From positions 39,377 to 103,376 of the forward strand of contig NZ_JAIUHR010000025.1 of assembly GCF_020165195.1 (NCBI RefSeq): a stretch of 64,000 nt of DNA. The letters are read 5' to 3'. Position numbers and translations under genes: made by a program. Below are positions 26,097 through 34,748 of the stretch, piece by piece (position 1 is the stretch's first letter; every line of letters starts with the position of its first letter). Below the pieces are notes generated by a model that saw only the letters and a program-made list of their open reading frames with translations, was not told the origin of the DNA and searched no databases. This DNA comes from Mesorhizobium sp. CA14 (GTDB lineage Bacteria > Pseudomonadota > Alphaproteobacteria > Rhizobiales > Rhizobiaceae).

Positions 26097-27083
26097 CTAA
26101 GTCCCCGCCTGGTGCCGGCGTTCCAGCCATGAATGCAGCGCCATCATGCCGAGGATGATCGCGCCGATGAAGATATTGTAGGCGAGCCCCGGCACGCCGA
26201 TCAGCACGATGCCGTTGCGCATCACGCGCAGGATCAGGATGCCGAGCACCGTGCCGATGATGGTGCCGCGCCCGCCGGTCAGCGCCGTGCCGCCGATCAC
26301 CACCATGGCGATGACCTCGAGCTCGTAGCCCGTGCCGCTGTTGGGATTGGCCGCGGAGGTGCGCAGCGACGAGATCACGCCGGCGAGCGAGGCCATCACC
26401 GCCGACAGGATGAACAGGCCGACCTTGACGCGGCTGACGTTGACGCCGCGCGCGCGGGCCGCGTTCGGATTGCCGCCGGCCGCCTGGATCCAGTTTCCGG
26501 TGCGGCTCTGCGTCAGCACATAGCCCAGCACGATCGCAGCGCCGATGAACCAGAACAGCGATGCATAGATGCGGAACGGTCCGACATAGAAATCGCCGAC
26601 CAGGATGTTCGCCAGCCAGCTGCCTTCCGCGCTCCAGGTGCGCTGCGGGAAACCGTCGGTGATGAACAGCGCCGAGCCGCGCACGACCAGCAGCATGCCG
26701 AGCGTCACCAGGAAGGACGGGATCTTGAGCTGGGTGACAAACCAGCCATTCACCAGCCCGATGAGGGCAGCAACGATCAGCGCGATCAGCAGGCCCACCT
26801 CCAGCGAGGTGACGCCGCTGTTAAAGAGCGTCCACATCAGCACCGGCGAGAAGCCGAACAGCGAGCCGACCGAAAGGTCGAATTCGCCCGATGTCATCAG
26901 CAAGGTCATTGCCAGTGCGATCAGGCCGAGCTCGACGGTGAAGGCCAGGATGTTGGAGATGTTCTGCGGCGACAGGAAGTCGGGATTGATGCCCCAGAAG
27001 ACGACGAGCTCGACGATAAGCAGCACCAGCGGACCGAATTCCGCTCGCGCGATGAAACTTTGAACGAAGGAACGGTTTTCCAT
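26097..27083 (-). CDS. Sugar ABC transporter permease (FrcC/RbsC-like)
   Basis: 328 residues, very hydrophobic, with about eight to ten helices. BPD_transp_2 family hallmarks are the LTSGEFDLSVGS-like segment (here MTSGEFDLSVGSLFG) and GGTALTGGRGTIIGTVLG. It carries a monosaccharide, probably a pentose, hexose or polyol. ATG 27083 is chosen as it gives the standard N-terminus; an open frame continues 96 bp upstream without family similarity. Confidence 0.9.
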   Translation of the reverse strand: MENRSFVQSFIARAEFGPLVLLIVELVVFWGINPDFLSPQNISNILAFTVELGLIALAMTLLMTSGEFDLSVGSLFGFSPVLMWTLFNSGVTSLEVGLLIALIVAALIGLVNGWFVTQLKIPSFLVTLGMLLVVRGSALFITDGFPQRTWSAEGSWLANILVGDFYVGPFRIYASLFWFIGAAIVLGYVLTQSRTGNWIQAAGGNPNAARARGVNVSRVKVGLFILSAVMASLAGVISSLRTSAANPNSGTGYELEVIAMVVIGGTALTGGRGTIIGTVLGILILRVMRNGIVLIGVPGLAYNIFIGAIILGMMALHSWLERRHQAGT

Positions 27084-27189
27084 TGAGCCCGCGGCGTGAA
27101 TGATTGCTGAAGCCCGCTCCGACCAGACAGGGCTCGACGGTACAGGAAAGCGATCGCGGCCCGAAAGCCGCGACCGCAAATGTCAGGGA

Positions 27190-28122
27190 TTATTTGCCGG
27201 ACAGGATCTTGTCGTAGACGCCGGCGGTGTCCTTCTCATAGAGCGCTCCAGTGATGACGTTGAAGCCCGGGGGGATGCCGCTGGCGGCCATGTTGGCCAG
27301 TGAAAGCGCCACATAGCTGGTCGCCTGCGGGTCCTGCCACTGCCCGGCATTGACATAGCCGTTCAGCACTTCCTGCGTGGTGTCGAGCGAGTTGCCCCAG
27401 CCGACGACCGGGATTTCGCCCGGCTTGACGCCGGCTTGGTCGAACACGCGCTTGATCGAGCCGGTGACGAGGTCGCCGAGGCCGATGATGGCCTTCACCT
27501 TGCCTTTGTGGGCGGTGAGATAGTCGACCATGCGGTTGATCACTTCAGCCTGGTCGAGCGTCGCTTCGGTCACCTCATAGGTGATGCCGGCCGGTCCGAA
27601 CACGCTCTTGATGCCTTCTTCTTCCTGCACGCCGTAGGTGGCGCCGGGGACCTCGACCGGCATCCAGACGAAGTCGCCCTTCTTCACCAGGCCTTTGTCG
27701 ACCAGGTATTGCGCCCAGTGCTTGCCGAAGGTGACGTTGTCACCGCCGACATAGGCGTTGAAGTTGGCCTTCGGATCGGGCGTGTTGAAGTTGATGATCG
27801 GAATGTTGGCCGCGCGCGCTTCCTTGACGATCTCGACAAGGCTGCCCGGATCGGGGCTGGTGGTGACGATGCCGTCCGCCTTGGCCGAGATGGCGGCGCG
27901 GACAGCCTCCTGCTGCGAGGCCACATCGCCGTTGTGGAAGGACGTATTGACCTTGTTGCCAGTGTCGCTCGCCCATTGCTTGGCGCCGGCCAGGAAGTAG
28001 GTCCAGACCGGATCGGCCGGGCCGCCATGCGAAATCCAGTAGAACGTCTTGGCCTCGGCCATCGCCGGAATGGCGATAGCCGCAATCAAGCCAAGCACGA
28101 GCAGTCTTAGCCGCGAAAGCAT
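27190..28122 (-). CDS. Sugar ABC transporter substrate-binding protein
   Basis: 310 residues with a Sec signal peptide (LLVLGLIAAIAIPAMAEA, cleavage about residue 22) and a Peripla_BP_4 ribose/fructose-binding fold: DGIVTTSPDPGSLVEIVKEA, IPIINFNTPDP, YVGGDN, IGLGD. A GGGAGG site 7 bp before ATG 28122 fixes the start. First gene of the ABC operon; the sugar is unknown. The FAH-family gene upstream may act on a breakdown product. Confidence 0.9.
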   Translation of the reverse strand: MLSRLRLLVLGLIAAIAIPAMAEAKTFYWISHGGPADPVWTYFLAGAKQWASDTGNKVNTSFHNGDVASQQEAVRAAISAKADGIVTTSPDPGSLVEIVKEARAANIPIINFNTPDPKANFNAYVGGDNVTFGKHWAQYLVDKGLVKKGDFVWMPVEVPGATYGVQEEEGIKSVFGPAGITYEVTEATLDQAEVINRMVDYLTAHKGKVKAIIGLGDLVTGSIKRVFDQAGVKPGEIPVVGWGNSLDTTQEVLNGYVNAGQWQDPQATSYVALSLANMAASGIPPGFNVITGALYEKDTAGVYDKILSGK

Positions 28123-28390
28123 TCGATTTCCTCCCATGTTGAAACTCTCCTCCTGATCGGCGCGATGCGACCTTGGACCGCATCTCCTGCCGGCGCCGAC
28201 CGGAACGTCTAGAGCATTCTCTTTTTCAGGCGCTGGCAAGCCTCCATCGCAAATGGATGTTGGCACAGGCGCGCGCGCCATCAGCAATCCCATCAGATTG
28301 CATCAGCTGCGGTGATATTCGTTGGGCAAGCGGCACCATCGACCATCCGCTGCACGGTGGCCTCCAAGCAACCGCCCTTCTGGTGCGGCG

Positions 28391-29548
28391 TTAGATCAGA
28401 CCCGCCTTGGCGAGGTCGCGCATCAGGTGGCTGGCGCCGTAGGTCCAGTGCGGACAGTCGGGTGACAGGCGCACGCGGTTGGTGAGCGCGCCGAGCTTTT
28501 CCGACGAGATGGTGACGATGTCGCCGACCTTGTGCGTAAAACCCTTGCCCTTCTCGCCGCGGTCCTTCGAGGGCACGAACATGGTGCCGAGATAGAGTGC
28601 CAGCCCATCGGGATATTGGTGATGCGGGCCCATCGCCGCCTTGACCAGTTCCTCCGGCGAGCGGCTGATTTCCGCCATCGAGCTCGCGCCTTCCAGCGAG
28701 AAGCCGTCCTCGCCCTCGACGCTGAGCCGCACCGTGGCGCGCTTCACGTCGGCGATGGAGAAGGTTTCGTCGAAGAGGCGGATGAAGGGGCCGAGCGAGG
28801 CGGAGGCGTTGTTGTCCTTGGCCTTGCCGAGCAGCAGCGCCGAGCGTCCTTCGACGTCGCGCAGATTGACGTCGTTGCCGAGCGTGGCGCCGACGATGCG
28901 GCCCGAACTGTCGGCGATCATGGCGATCTCCGGCTCCGGATTGTTCCAGGTGGAGACTGGATGTAGTCCGACATCGGCGCCGAAGCCGACGGAAGCCATC
29001 GGCTGGCATTTGGTGAAGATCTCGGCGTCCGGGCCGATGCCCACTTCGAGATATTGCGACCAGGCGCCGCGCGAGATCAGCTTGGCCTTGATCTCCATCG
29101 CTTCCGGCGAGCCGGGCTTGAGCTTCGACAGATCGTGGCCGATCAGCCCGGCGATGTCGGCGCGGATGGCGTCGGCTTTCTCCGCCGAGCCGCGCGCCTG
29201 TTCCTCGATGACGCGCTCGAGCAGGCTGACGACAAAGGTGACGCCGGAGGCCTTCACCGCCTGCAGGTCGACGGGCGACAGGAGGATGGGCTTCCCGGCG
29301 TCACGCTTGGCCTCGAAGCTGTTCGCCGCTATCTCTTCCAGCGCGCCGATCGCCTTGCCCTTGGCCGAGCGCAGATAATCAGCCGGATCCTTCAACTCGC
29401 AAAGATCGCGCACCGTGGGCGCCGCGCTCGAGGTGATGTCGATCACCTCGCCCTCCCGCACCGTCACCACCAACGGATGGGAAGCGGCGCTGGTCTTGGC
29501 GCGGCCGACGAAAATTCCATCGGCGGGCAGGCGGGTCGGATCGGTCAT
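28391..29548 (-). CDS. Fumarylacetoacetate hydrolase (FAH) superfamily protein
   Basis: 385 residues with a FAH-like C-terminal beta fold: EPEIAMIADSSGRIVGATLGNDVNLRDVEGR contains the metal-binding E-x-E type pair and the GNDV turn, followed by IRLFDE and HKVGDIVTISS. Members near sugar ABC genes include 2-keto-3-deoxy acid dehydratases of the AraD1 type, while others cleave C-C bonds in aromatic breakdown. The position 268 bp upstream of the sugar-binding gene favours a sugar-acid role, but this is inference. Confidence 0.8.
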   Translation of the reverse strand: MTDPTRLPADGIFVGRAKTSAASHPLVVTVREGEVIDITSSAAPTVRDLCELKDPADYLRSAKGKAIGALEEIAANSFEAKRDAGKPILLSPVDLQAVKASGVTFVVSLLERVIEEQARGSAEKADAIRADIAGLIGHDLSKLKPGSPEAMEIKAKLISRGAWSQYLEVGIGPDAEIFTKCQPMASVGFGADVGLHPVSTWNNPEPEIAMIADSSGRIVGATLGNDVNLRDVEGRSALLLGKAKDNNASASLGPFIRLFDETFSIADVKRATVRLSVEGEDGFSLEGASSMAEISRSPEELVKAAMGPHHQYPDGLALYLGTMFVPSKDRGEKGKGFTHKVGDIVTISSEKLGALTNRVRLSPDCPHWTYGASHLMRDLAKAGLI

Positions 29549-29685
29549 GGCATCATTCCTCTCAATTTTTCGCGCGCGGCACTTTTCCCCGATTTCGCGG
29601 AAACGTCTATCCCGCCGGCCGCAACATTTATGACCATGGATGTGCTGTCACACAGCCACGGCCGAACTGGCCCATCGAAGCGCTC

Positions 29686-29701
29686 TTTCAAATATATGAA
29701 A
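29686..29701. promoter_or_regulatory. TTTCA-N6-TGAAA operator before the amine oxidase gene
   Basis: TTTCAAATATATGAAA, an inverted repeat in the 189-bp gap between the divergent FAH and FAD-oxidase genes. The same arm sequence and spacing recurs at 31071-31086, before the transporter genes. Candidate binding site for the PuuR-like regulator at 34140-34748. Confidence 0.6.
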
Positions 29702-29737
29702 TGGGCAATAGGATTTTCACGAAGCTTCAGCGCGTAG

Positions 29738-31030
29738 GTGATCCTCTTGGCCGCAGCCTTTTCCGATCCGATCTGGCGAAAGCCCTTGGCGGCCACCGCG
29801 TTCCAGTCTGAGCTTTCGGCCGGCGGCGTGCTTGACGCGGTCATCGTCGGCGGCGGCATCATGGGGCTGTCGACCGCGCTCCATGCAGCGCGCGCAGGCC
29901 TTTCCGTTCAGGTGCTGGATGCCGGCGCGATCGGGCAAGGCGCTTCGGGCCTCAATGGCGGCCAGGTCATTCCCGGCCTCAAATACGATCCGGAGTGGCT
30001 GATCGAACACTTCGGCAAGGAGCGCGGCGAAGCCCTGGTCGCGTTCGCCGCCTCGACGGCCGATGCCGTGTTCGACGTGATCCGCGACGAGAAGCTGGCG
30101 GTGCCGTTCACGCGCAACGGCTGGATCCAGGCCGCGCACACCGAGACCGCACTGAAGGCAGCGGCGAACCGGGATCGCCAATGGCGCTCGCGGGGCGCCG
30201 ACGTCAAATTGCTCGACCAGGCCGAGATCGCGGCGATGACCGGCGCCAAGGGCTATCTCGGCGGCTGGCTGGACCGCCGGGCAGGGGTCATCGATCCGCT
30301 GTCCTACACGCTCGAGCTCGCCCGCGTCGCCTCGGCCGCCGGCGCCAGAATCGTGGAGCAACAAAGGGTGGTGAAGCTCCGCAACGAAGCCGGCGCCTGG
30401 CGAGTCTCGACGCAACGCGGCACTGATTTGCGCGCCAAGGCGGTCGTGCTCGCCACCAACGCCTATACGGACGGACTGCTGCCTGGCCTCGCCCAGACGA
30501 TCGTGCCGCTGCATTCCTTCCAGATCGCCACCGCGCCGCTGCCGGCCGAGCTTGCCGCAAGCATCCTGCCGGGCGGCCAGGCCGTTTCCGATTCCCGCCG
30601 CATCCTCGTCTATTACCGCCGGAGTCCCGATGGCCGGATGGTGCTGGGTGGCCGCGGCCGCATGGCGCTGCCTTCAAGCGCCGCCGACTGGGCGCATTGC
30701 GAACGCGCGCTGCTGCGCCTCTATCCGGCGCTTGCCGGCATCGCGATCGAGAAACGCTGGTTCGGCCGCGTGGCGCTGACGCCGGATCACCTGCCGCATC
30801 TGCATGAGCCGGAAAAGGGTCTGCTCGCGGTCGTCGGCTGTCAGGGCAGGGGCGTCGGGCTGATGAGCGCGCTCGGCAAGCGCATGGCCGATTACCTCGC
30901 GACCGGAGACGTCAGCCAATTGCCTTTCCCGCTGTCGCCGATCCGGCCGATCCCGTTCCACGCCTTCCGCCAAGTCGGCGTCGCCGCGGCAATCACCTGG
31001 TACCGCATGCTCGACGCGTTCGAGCGTTGA
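29738..31030 (+). CDS. FAD-dependent amine oxidase, DAO family (PuuB-like)
   Basis: About 430 residues. The FAD fold VIVGGGIMGLSTALHAARAG lies near residues 35-54, followed by GASGLNGGQVIPGLKYD, characteristic of the gamma-glutamylputrescine oxidase/DAO group, and a C-terminal GCQGRGVGLMSALGKRMA flavin-contact motif. With PotB/C/D/A-like genes and a PuuR-like regulator downstream it probably oxidises an imported polyamine or its gamma-glutamyl derivative. Start uncertain: GTG 29738 or TTG 29747, both before the conserved DPIWRKP segment. Confidence 0.8.
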   Translation: MILLAAAFSDPIWRKPLAATAFQSELSAGGVLDAVIVGGGIMGLSTALHAARAGLSVQVLDAGAIGQGASGLNGGQVIPGLKYDPEWLIEHFGKERGEALVAFAASTADAVFDVIRDEKLAVPFTRNGWIQAAHTETALKAAANRDRQWRSRGADVKLLDQAEIAAMTGAKGYLGGWLDRRAGVIDPLSYTLELARVASAAGARIVEQQRVVKLRNEAGAWRVSTQRGTDLRAKAVVLATNAYTDGLLPGLAQTIVPLHSFQIATAPLPAELAASILPGGQAVSDSRRILVYYRRSPDGRMVLGGRGRMALPSSAADWAHCERALLRLYPALAGIAIEKRWFGRVALTPDHLPHLHEPEKGLLAVVGCQGRGVGLMSALGKRMADYLATGDVSQLPFPLSPIRPIPFHAFRQVGVAAAITWYRMLDAFER

Positions 31031-31070
31031 CGCCGAATGCGTGCAGCGCACAAGCGAATCTGCTTGACAG

Positions 31071-31086
31071 TTTCATGAATATGAAA
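31071..31086. promoter_or_regulatory. TTTCA-N6-TGAAA operator before the polyamine ABC genes
   Basis: TTTCATGAATATGAAA repeats the arms and 6-bp spacing of the site at 29686-29701. It lies just downstream of a TTGACA box (31064-31069), where a repressor would block RNA polymerase, and 27 bp before the permease start. Confidence 0.65.
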
Positions 31087-31112
31087 AAGCATCAGACGAT
31101 TTCAAAAATCCG

Positions 31113-32021
31113 ATGGAGCCGATAGGCACTTCGATGTCGACCATCGCCGCAACACGGCCCTTGCCGGAAAACCGCATCTCGCCGGTCTTCCGTTTCGCCA
31201 TGCTGCTGCCCGGTGGGCTGGTCACCTTCTTCCTGATCCTGTTCGCGCTCGGCCTGGTGCTCTTCCTCGCCTTCAGGGGAAATGACGGCTCGCTGCTCGG
31301 GGTTAGCCTGACGGTCGAAAATTTCGTCACCGTCGCTACCGGTCCGCTCTACTGGACAGTGATGTTGCGCTCGCTGGTTATCGCCGGCCTGGTGACGCTC
31401 GCCACCGTCGTTACCGCCTATCCGGTCGCCTATTACCTCGCCTTCCATGCCGGGCGGCGCCGCAACCTGCTGCTCTTCCTGGTCACGCTGCCGTTCTGGA
31501 CCAGCTATCTTTTGCGCGTCTTCGCCTGGAAGATCGTGCTTGCCTATAATGGCGTGCTGAATTCGGCCTTCATCGAGACCGGCCTCTGGTCGCAGCCGAC
31601 GCTCGCCTTCCTCAACACGCCGGCCGCGGTGGTGGTGACACTCGCCCACGCCTATGCGCCTTTCGCCATCCTGCCGATCTACGTGGCGCTGGACACGATC
31701 CCCAAATCGCTGCTTGAAGCCGCCTCCGATCTTGGCGCGCGACCCTTCACTTCGTTCCGCCGCGTCGTGCTGCCCAACTCAATGCCCGGCGTGCTCGCCG
31801 CCGCCCTCGTCGTCTTCGTGCCGACGGTCGGCGACTATGTCACGCCGGCCATGGTCGGCGGTCCGGCCAGCACCATGATCGGCACGCTGATCCAGTCGCA
31901 ATTCGGCAAGGCCAATGACTGGCCGTTCGGCGCCGCGCTCTCGGTCTGCGTCATGCTGGTCATCCTGTGCGTGGTGCTGGTCGCGCGCGGCGCCGACCGC
32001 CGGTTCGGCAGCCGCACATGA
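31113..32021 (+). CDS. Spermidine/putrescine-type ABC permease (PotB-like)
   Basis: 302 residues with six membrane helices; the first (MLLPGGLVTFFLILFALGLVLFLAF) follows a short cytoplasmic tail. The RNLLLFLVTLPFWTSYLLRVFAW motif and the EAA loop LLEAASDLGARPFTSFRRVVLP are typical of PotB. Its stop overlaps the next permease start in ATGA. ATG 31113 is used; ATG 31134 is an alternative that loses seven residues. Confidence 0.9.
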   Translation: MEPIGTSMSTIAATRPLPENRISPVFRFAMLLPGGLVTFFLILFALGLVLFLAFRGNDGSLLGVSLTVENFVTVATGPLYWTVMLRSLVIAGLVTLATVVTAYPVAYYLAFHAGRRRNLLLFLVTLPFWTSYLLRVFAWKIVLAYNGVLNSAFIETGLWSQPTLAFLNTPAAVVVTLAHAYAPFAILPIYVALDTIPKSLLEAASDLGARPFTSFRRVVLPNSMPGVLAAALVVFVPTVGDYVTPAMVGGPASTMIGTLIQSQFGKANDWPFGAALSVCVMLVILCVVLVARGADRRFGSRT

Positions 32022-32836
32022 GCGCCCGGGCCGACATCAACGCAGGCGGCCGCTGGCTCGGCCTTTATGTGCTTGGCTATCTCGTCTTCCTTTATCTGCC
32101 GGTGCTTTTGATACCGCTGTTTTCCTTCAACAATTCCATCCAGGCGGCATTCCCACTGCAGGGTTTTACGCTTGAATGGTACCGCACGCTCTACGGCAAT
32201 CCGGCGCTCTCCGGCGCCCTGGCCAACAGCCTGGTCATCGGCGTCATCGCCGCCTTCGGCGCGACGCTCTGCGGCATCACCGTTTCCTACATGGATCTCT
32301 ACGGCCGCTCGCCGGTTGCCGCTACGATCAGCGCCATCGCCCGGCTGCCGATCCTGATCCCCGGCGTCATCGCAGGCATTTCGCTGCTGATCCTGGTCAA
32401 TCTGATCGGCCTCGGCCCATCGCGCGTTTCCATCGTGCTCGGCCACATCCTAGTCGCGCTGCCGACGACGGTCGTGGTGATGCGCAGCCGCTTCGTTGCC
32501 ATCCCGAAGACGATCCGCGAGGCGGCGCTCGACCTCGGCGCTTCCGACTGGACGACGTTCCGGCGCGTCATGCTGCCGCTCAGCTTGCCCGCCGTGCTGT
32601 CGGCTTTCATGCTCTCCTTCCTGATTTCCTTCGACGAGTTCATCGTCGTCTTTTTCCTTGCCGGCACCGAGCCCACGCTGCCGCTCTACATCTGGAGCCA
32701 GCTGCGCTTTCCGCGTTCGCTGCCGACCGTGATGGCGCTCGGCACGGTGATCCTCACTGTCTCCTTCATTATCGCCGGCACAGCCGAAATCCTTCGTCAT
32801 CGCGGCCTCGGCGCCGCGCGTCGCAATCCAGCCTGA
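32018..32836 (+). CDS. Spermidine/putrescine-type ABC permease (PotC-like)
   Basis: 272 residues, six helices, with the PotC-style FSFNNS...FPLQGFTLEWYRTLY block after helix 1 and the EAA loop IREAALDLGASDWTTFRRVMLP. It starts inside the PotB-like stop codon, so the two are translationally coupled and form the membrane heterodimer of the importer. Confidence 0.9.
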   Translation: MSARADINAGGRWLGLYVLGYLVFLYLPVLLIPLFSFNNSIQAAFPLQGFTLEWYRTLYGNPALSGALANSLVIGVIAAFGATLCGITVSYMDLYGRSPVAATISAIARLPILIPGVIAGISLLILVNLIGLGPSRVSIVLGHILVALPTTVVVMRSRFVAIPKTIREAALDLGASDWTTFRRVMLPLSLPAVLSAFMLSFLISFDEFIVVFFLAGTEPTLPLYIWSQLRFPRSLPTVMALGTVILTVSFIIAGTAEILRHRGLGAARRNPA

Positions 32837-32863
32837 ACCACAACAAAGAAGAGGAGAACGAAA

Positions 32864-33934
32864 ATGACAGTCCACCTGAAATCGCTCGCCGGACAAAAAG
32901 CCCGGGCCGGCCTTGCCGCACTGGCGCTCGCGCTGTCGTCGACGGCCGCACTTGCCGCCGACAAGTTGCAATATTTCACCTGGTCGGGCTACGAATTGCC
33001 CGACTTCAACAAGAGCTTCCTTGCCGCGCATCCGGATGGCGTCGAGGCGACGATCTTCGGCGACGACGACGACGCTTTCACCAAGGTCAAGGCCGGCTTC
33101 AGGCCCGACATCGCGCATCCCTGCTACGACAAGGTGGCGCGCTGGAACAAGGAAGGCCTGCTGCAGCCCATCGACACCAAGCGCATCAAGAACTGGGATT
33201 CGATCTTCCCGGTGTTCAAGAACCTGCCCGACCTGCAGGCCGGCGACGGCAAGGTGTGGATGGTGCCGTGGGATTGGGGCAACACCTCGATCCTCTACCG
33301 CACCGACCTAGTGAAGAACCCCGAGGCGAGCTGGAAACTTCTGTGGGACAAGCAATATGCCGGCCGTATGGCGACCATCGACGCCGTGCACGACACGCCG
33401 ATCGTCGCGGCCCTCCTGGCGGGTGTGAACCCCTTCGACATGACGCCGGACCAGATGGACAAGGTGGCCGAAAAGCTGCGCGAGCAGCGACCGCTGCTGT
33501 CGAGTTACACCACCGACATGACCTCGGTCGAGCAGGCGCTGGCCAGCGGCCAGCTGGTCGCCGCCATGACCTGGAACGCGTCCGCCACCTCGCTCAAGAA
33601 GCAGGGCGTGCCGGTCGAGTTCATGAAGCCGAAAGAAGGCATGCTGACTTGGGCTTGCGGCTTCGTCATGCTCAAGGACGCCAAGAATGTCGATCTCGCC
33701 TATGACTTCATCAACAGCCGGCTCGATGCCGACTCGGGCAAGTTCCTGATCCAGTCCTATGGCTATGGCAGCTCGCTCTCGACCGCGTTTACCGGGGTAT
33801 CGAAGGAAGAGCTGGACAAGCTGCAGCTGCCTGCGGATCCGGACGTGATGCTGAAGAGCACCATCTTCACCGGGCCGATGAAGCAGAATGACGATATGGC
33901 GAAGATGTTCGAGAAGGTGAAGGCCGGGGGCTGA
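32864..33934 (+). CDS. Spermidine/putrescine-type ABC substrate-binding protein (PotD-like)
   Basis: 356 residues. Sec signal peptide about residues 10-31 (LAALALALSSTAALA-A), then a PotD-like fold with LQYFTWSGYELPDF, the VPWDWGNTSILYRTD hinge strand and a MTWNASATSLKKQG loop. An AAGAAGAGGAG ribosome site precedes the ATG. Periplasmic receptor of the PotB/C/A-like importer. A RIME-type palindrome follows its stop and separates it from the regulator gene. Confidence 0.9.
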   Translation: MTVHLKSLAGQKARAGLAALALALSSTAALAADKLQYFTWSGYELPDFNKSFLAAHPDGVEATIFGDDDDAFTKVKAGFRPDIAHPCYDKVARWNKEGLLQPIDTKRIKNWDSIFPVFKNLPDLQAGDGKVWMVPWDWGNTSILYRTDLVKNPEASWKLLWDKQYAGRMATIDAVHDTPIVAALLAGVNPFDMTPDQMDKVAEKLREQRPLLSSYTTDMTSVEQALASGQLVAAMTWNASATSLKKQGVPVEFMKPKEGMLTWACGFVMLKDAKNVDLAYDFINSRLDADSGKFLIQSYGYGSSLSTAFTGVSKEELDKLQLPADPDVMLKSTIFTGPMKQNDDMAKMFEKVKAGG

Positions 33935-33937
33935 CTA

Positions 33938-34092
33938 GCTCCCCCTTCTCCCCTTGTGGGAGAAGGTGGATCGGCGCGCAGCGCCGAGACGGATGAGGGG
34001 TGATCCAGGGAACGCCGACGTCTCATTTCGCTGGAGCACCCCTCATCCGTCGCCTTCGGCGACACCTTCTCCCACAGGGGAGAAGGGGGAGC
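33938..34092. repeat. RIME-like large palindrome (copy 2)
   Basis: The CTCCCCCTTCTCCCC...GGATGAGGGGTG arm returns as CACCCCTCATCC...GGGGAGAAGGGGGAG. It lies inside the Pot operon between the binding protein and regulator genes, where its hairpin could protect the upstream message or reduce downstream expression. Confidence 0.8.
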
Positions 34093-34139
34093 CTGGCGGC
34101 GCTGCGCCGCACCGGTGGAAAGACAACAAGGACCAACGC

Positions 34140-34748
34140 ATGGACATTCTTGACGAAGCGGCGGCAAAGCCGAAAGACGACGCCGATATTCGCGTTGGCC
34201 GGCGCGTGCGTGCGCTCAGGCTCGAGCGCAAGCTGTCGCTGGCCGAGCTCGCGGCCAAGGCCGGCATCTCTATCGGTGCGCTCAGCCAGATCGAGCGGGG
34301 CATGTCCTCGCTGCGCGTCAAGGTGATCTGGCCGCTGGCGGCGGCGCTCGATATCGAGCCTTCGGCGCTGATCACGGACGGCAATGAAGCGGTCAACGAT
34401 CTCTATTGCGTGCGTGCCGACAAGCGGCGCTCGATCCCGGTGAAATCCGAAGGCATCGCCAAGGCGTTGTTGTCGCCGCCCGCCGCCACGCTTACCGGCA
34501 TGCTGGTCACCGTAGAGGCCGGCGGCGGCACGGCGGAAGCCTACGCCCATGCCGGCCACGAATTCGGCTTCGTCATGACCGGCGAAGTCGAGCTGGTGGT
34601 GGACGCCACGACCTATGTGCTGAAAGCCGGCGACAGCTTCGCCTTCAAGAGCACGCTGCTGCATGCCTTCCGCAATCCCGGCGCCGAGCGCTGCCAGATC
34701 CTGTGGGTCAACACGACGAAGCCGTCCGAGGTGCGCGATGGCGCCTGA
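34140..34748 (+). CDS. XRE-cupin regulator (PuuR-like) within the polyamine ABC operon
   Basis: 202 residues: XRE helix-turn-helix at about 18-75 (LSLAELAAKAGISIGALSQIERGMSSL) and a C-terminal cupin at about 115-195 (HAGHEFGFVMTGEVELVV, KAGDSFAFKS, H). Size and architecture match PuuR, the repressor of putrescine catabolism. Its 3' end overlaps the ATPase start by 11 bp, an unusual insertion of a regulator between binding protein and ATPase. It probably binds the two TTTCA-N6-TGAAA sites. Confidence 0.85.
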   Translation: MDILDEAAAKPKDDADIRVGRRVRALRLERKLSLAELAAKAGISIGALSQIERGMSSLRVKVIWPLAAALDIEPSALITDGNEAVNDLYCVRADKRRSIPVKSEGIAKALLSPPAATLTGMLVTVEAGGGTAEAYAHAGHEFGFVMTGEVELVVDATTYVLKAGDSFAFKSTLLHAFRNPGAERCQILWVNTTKPSEVRDGA

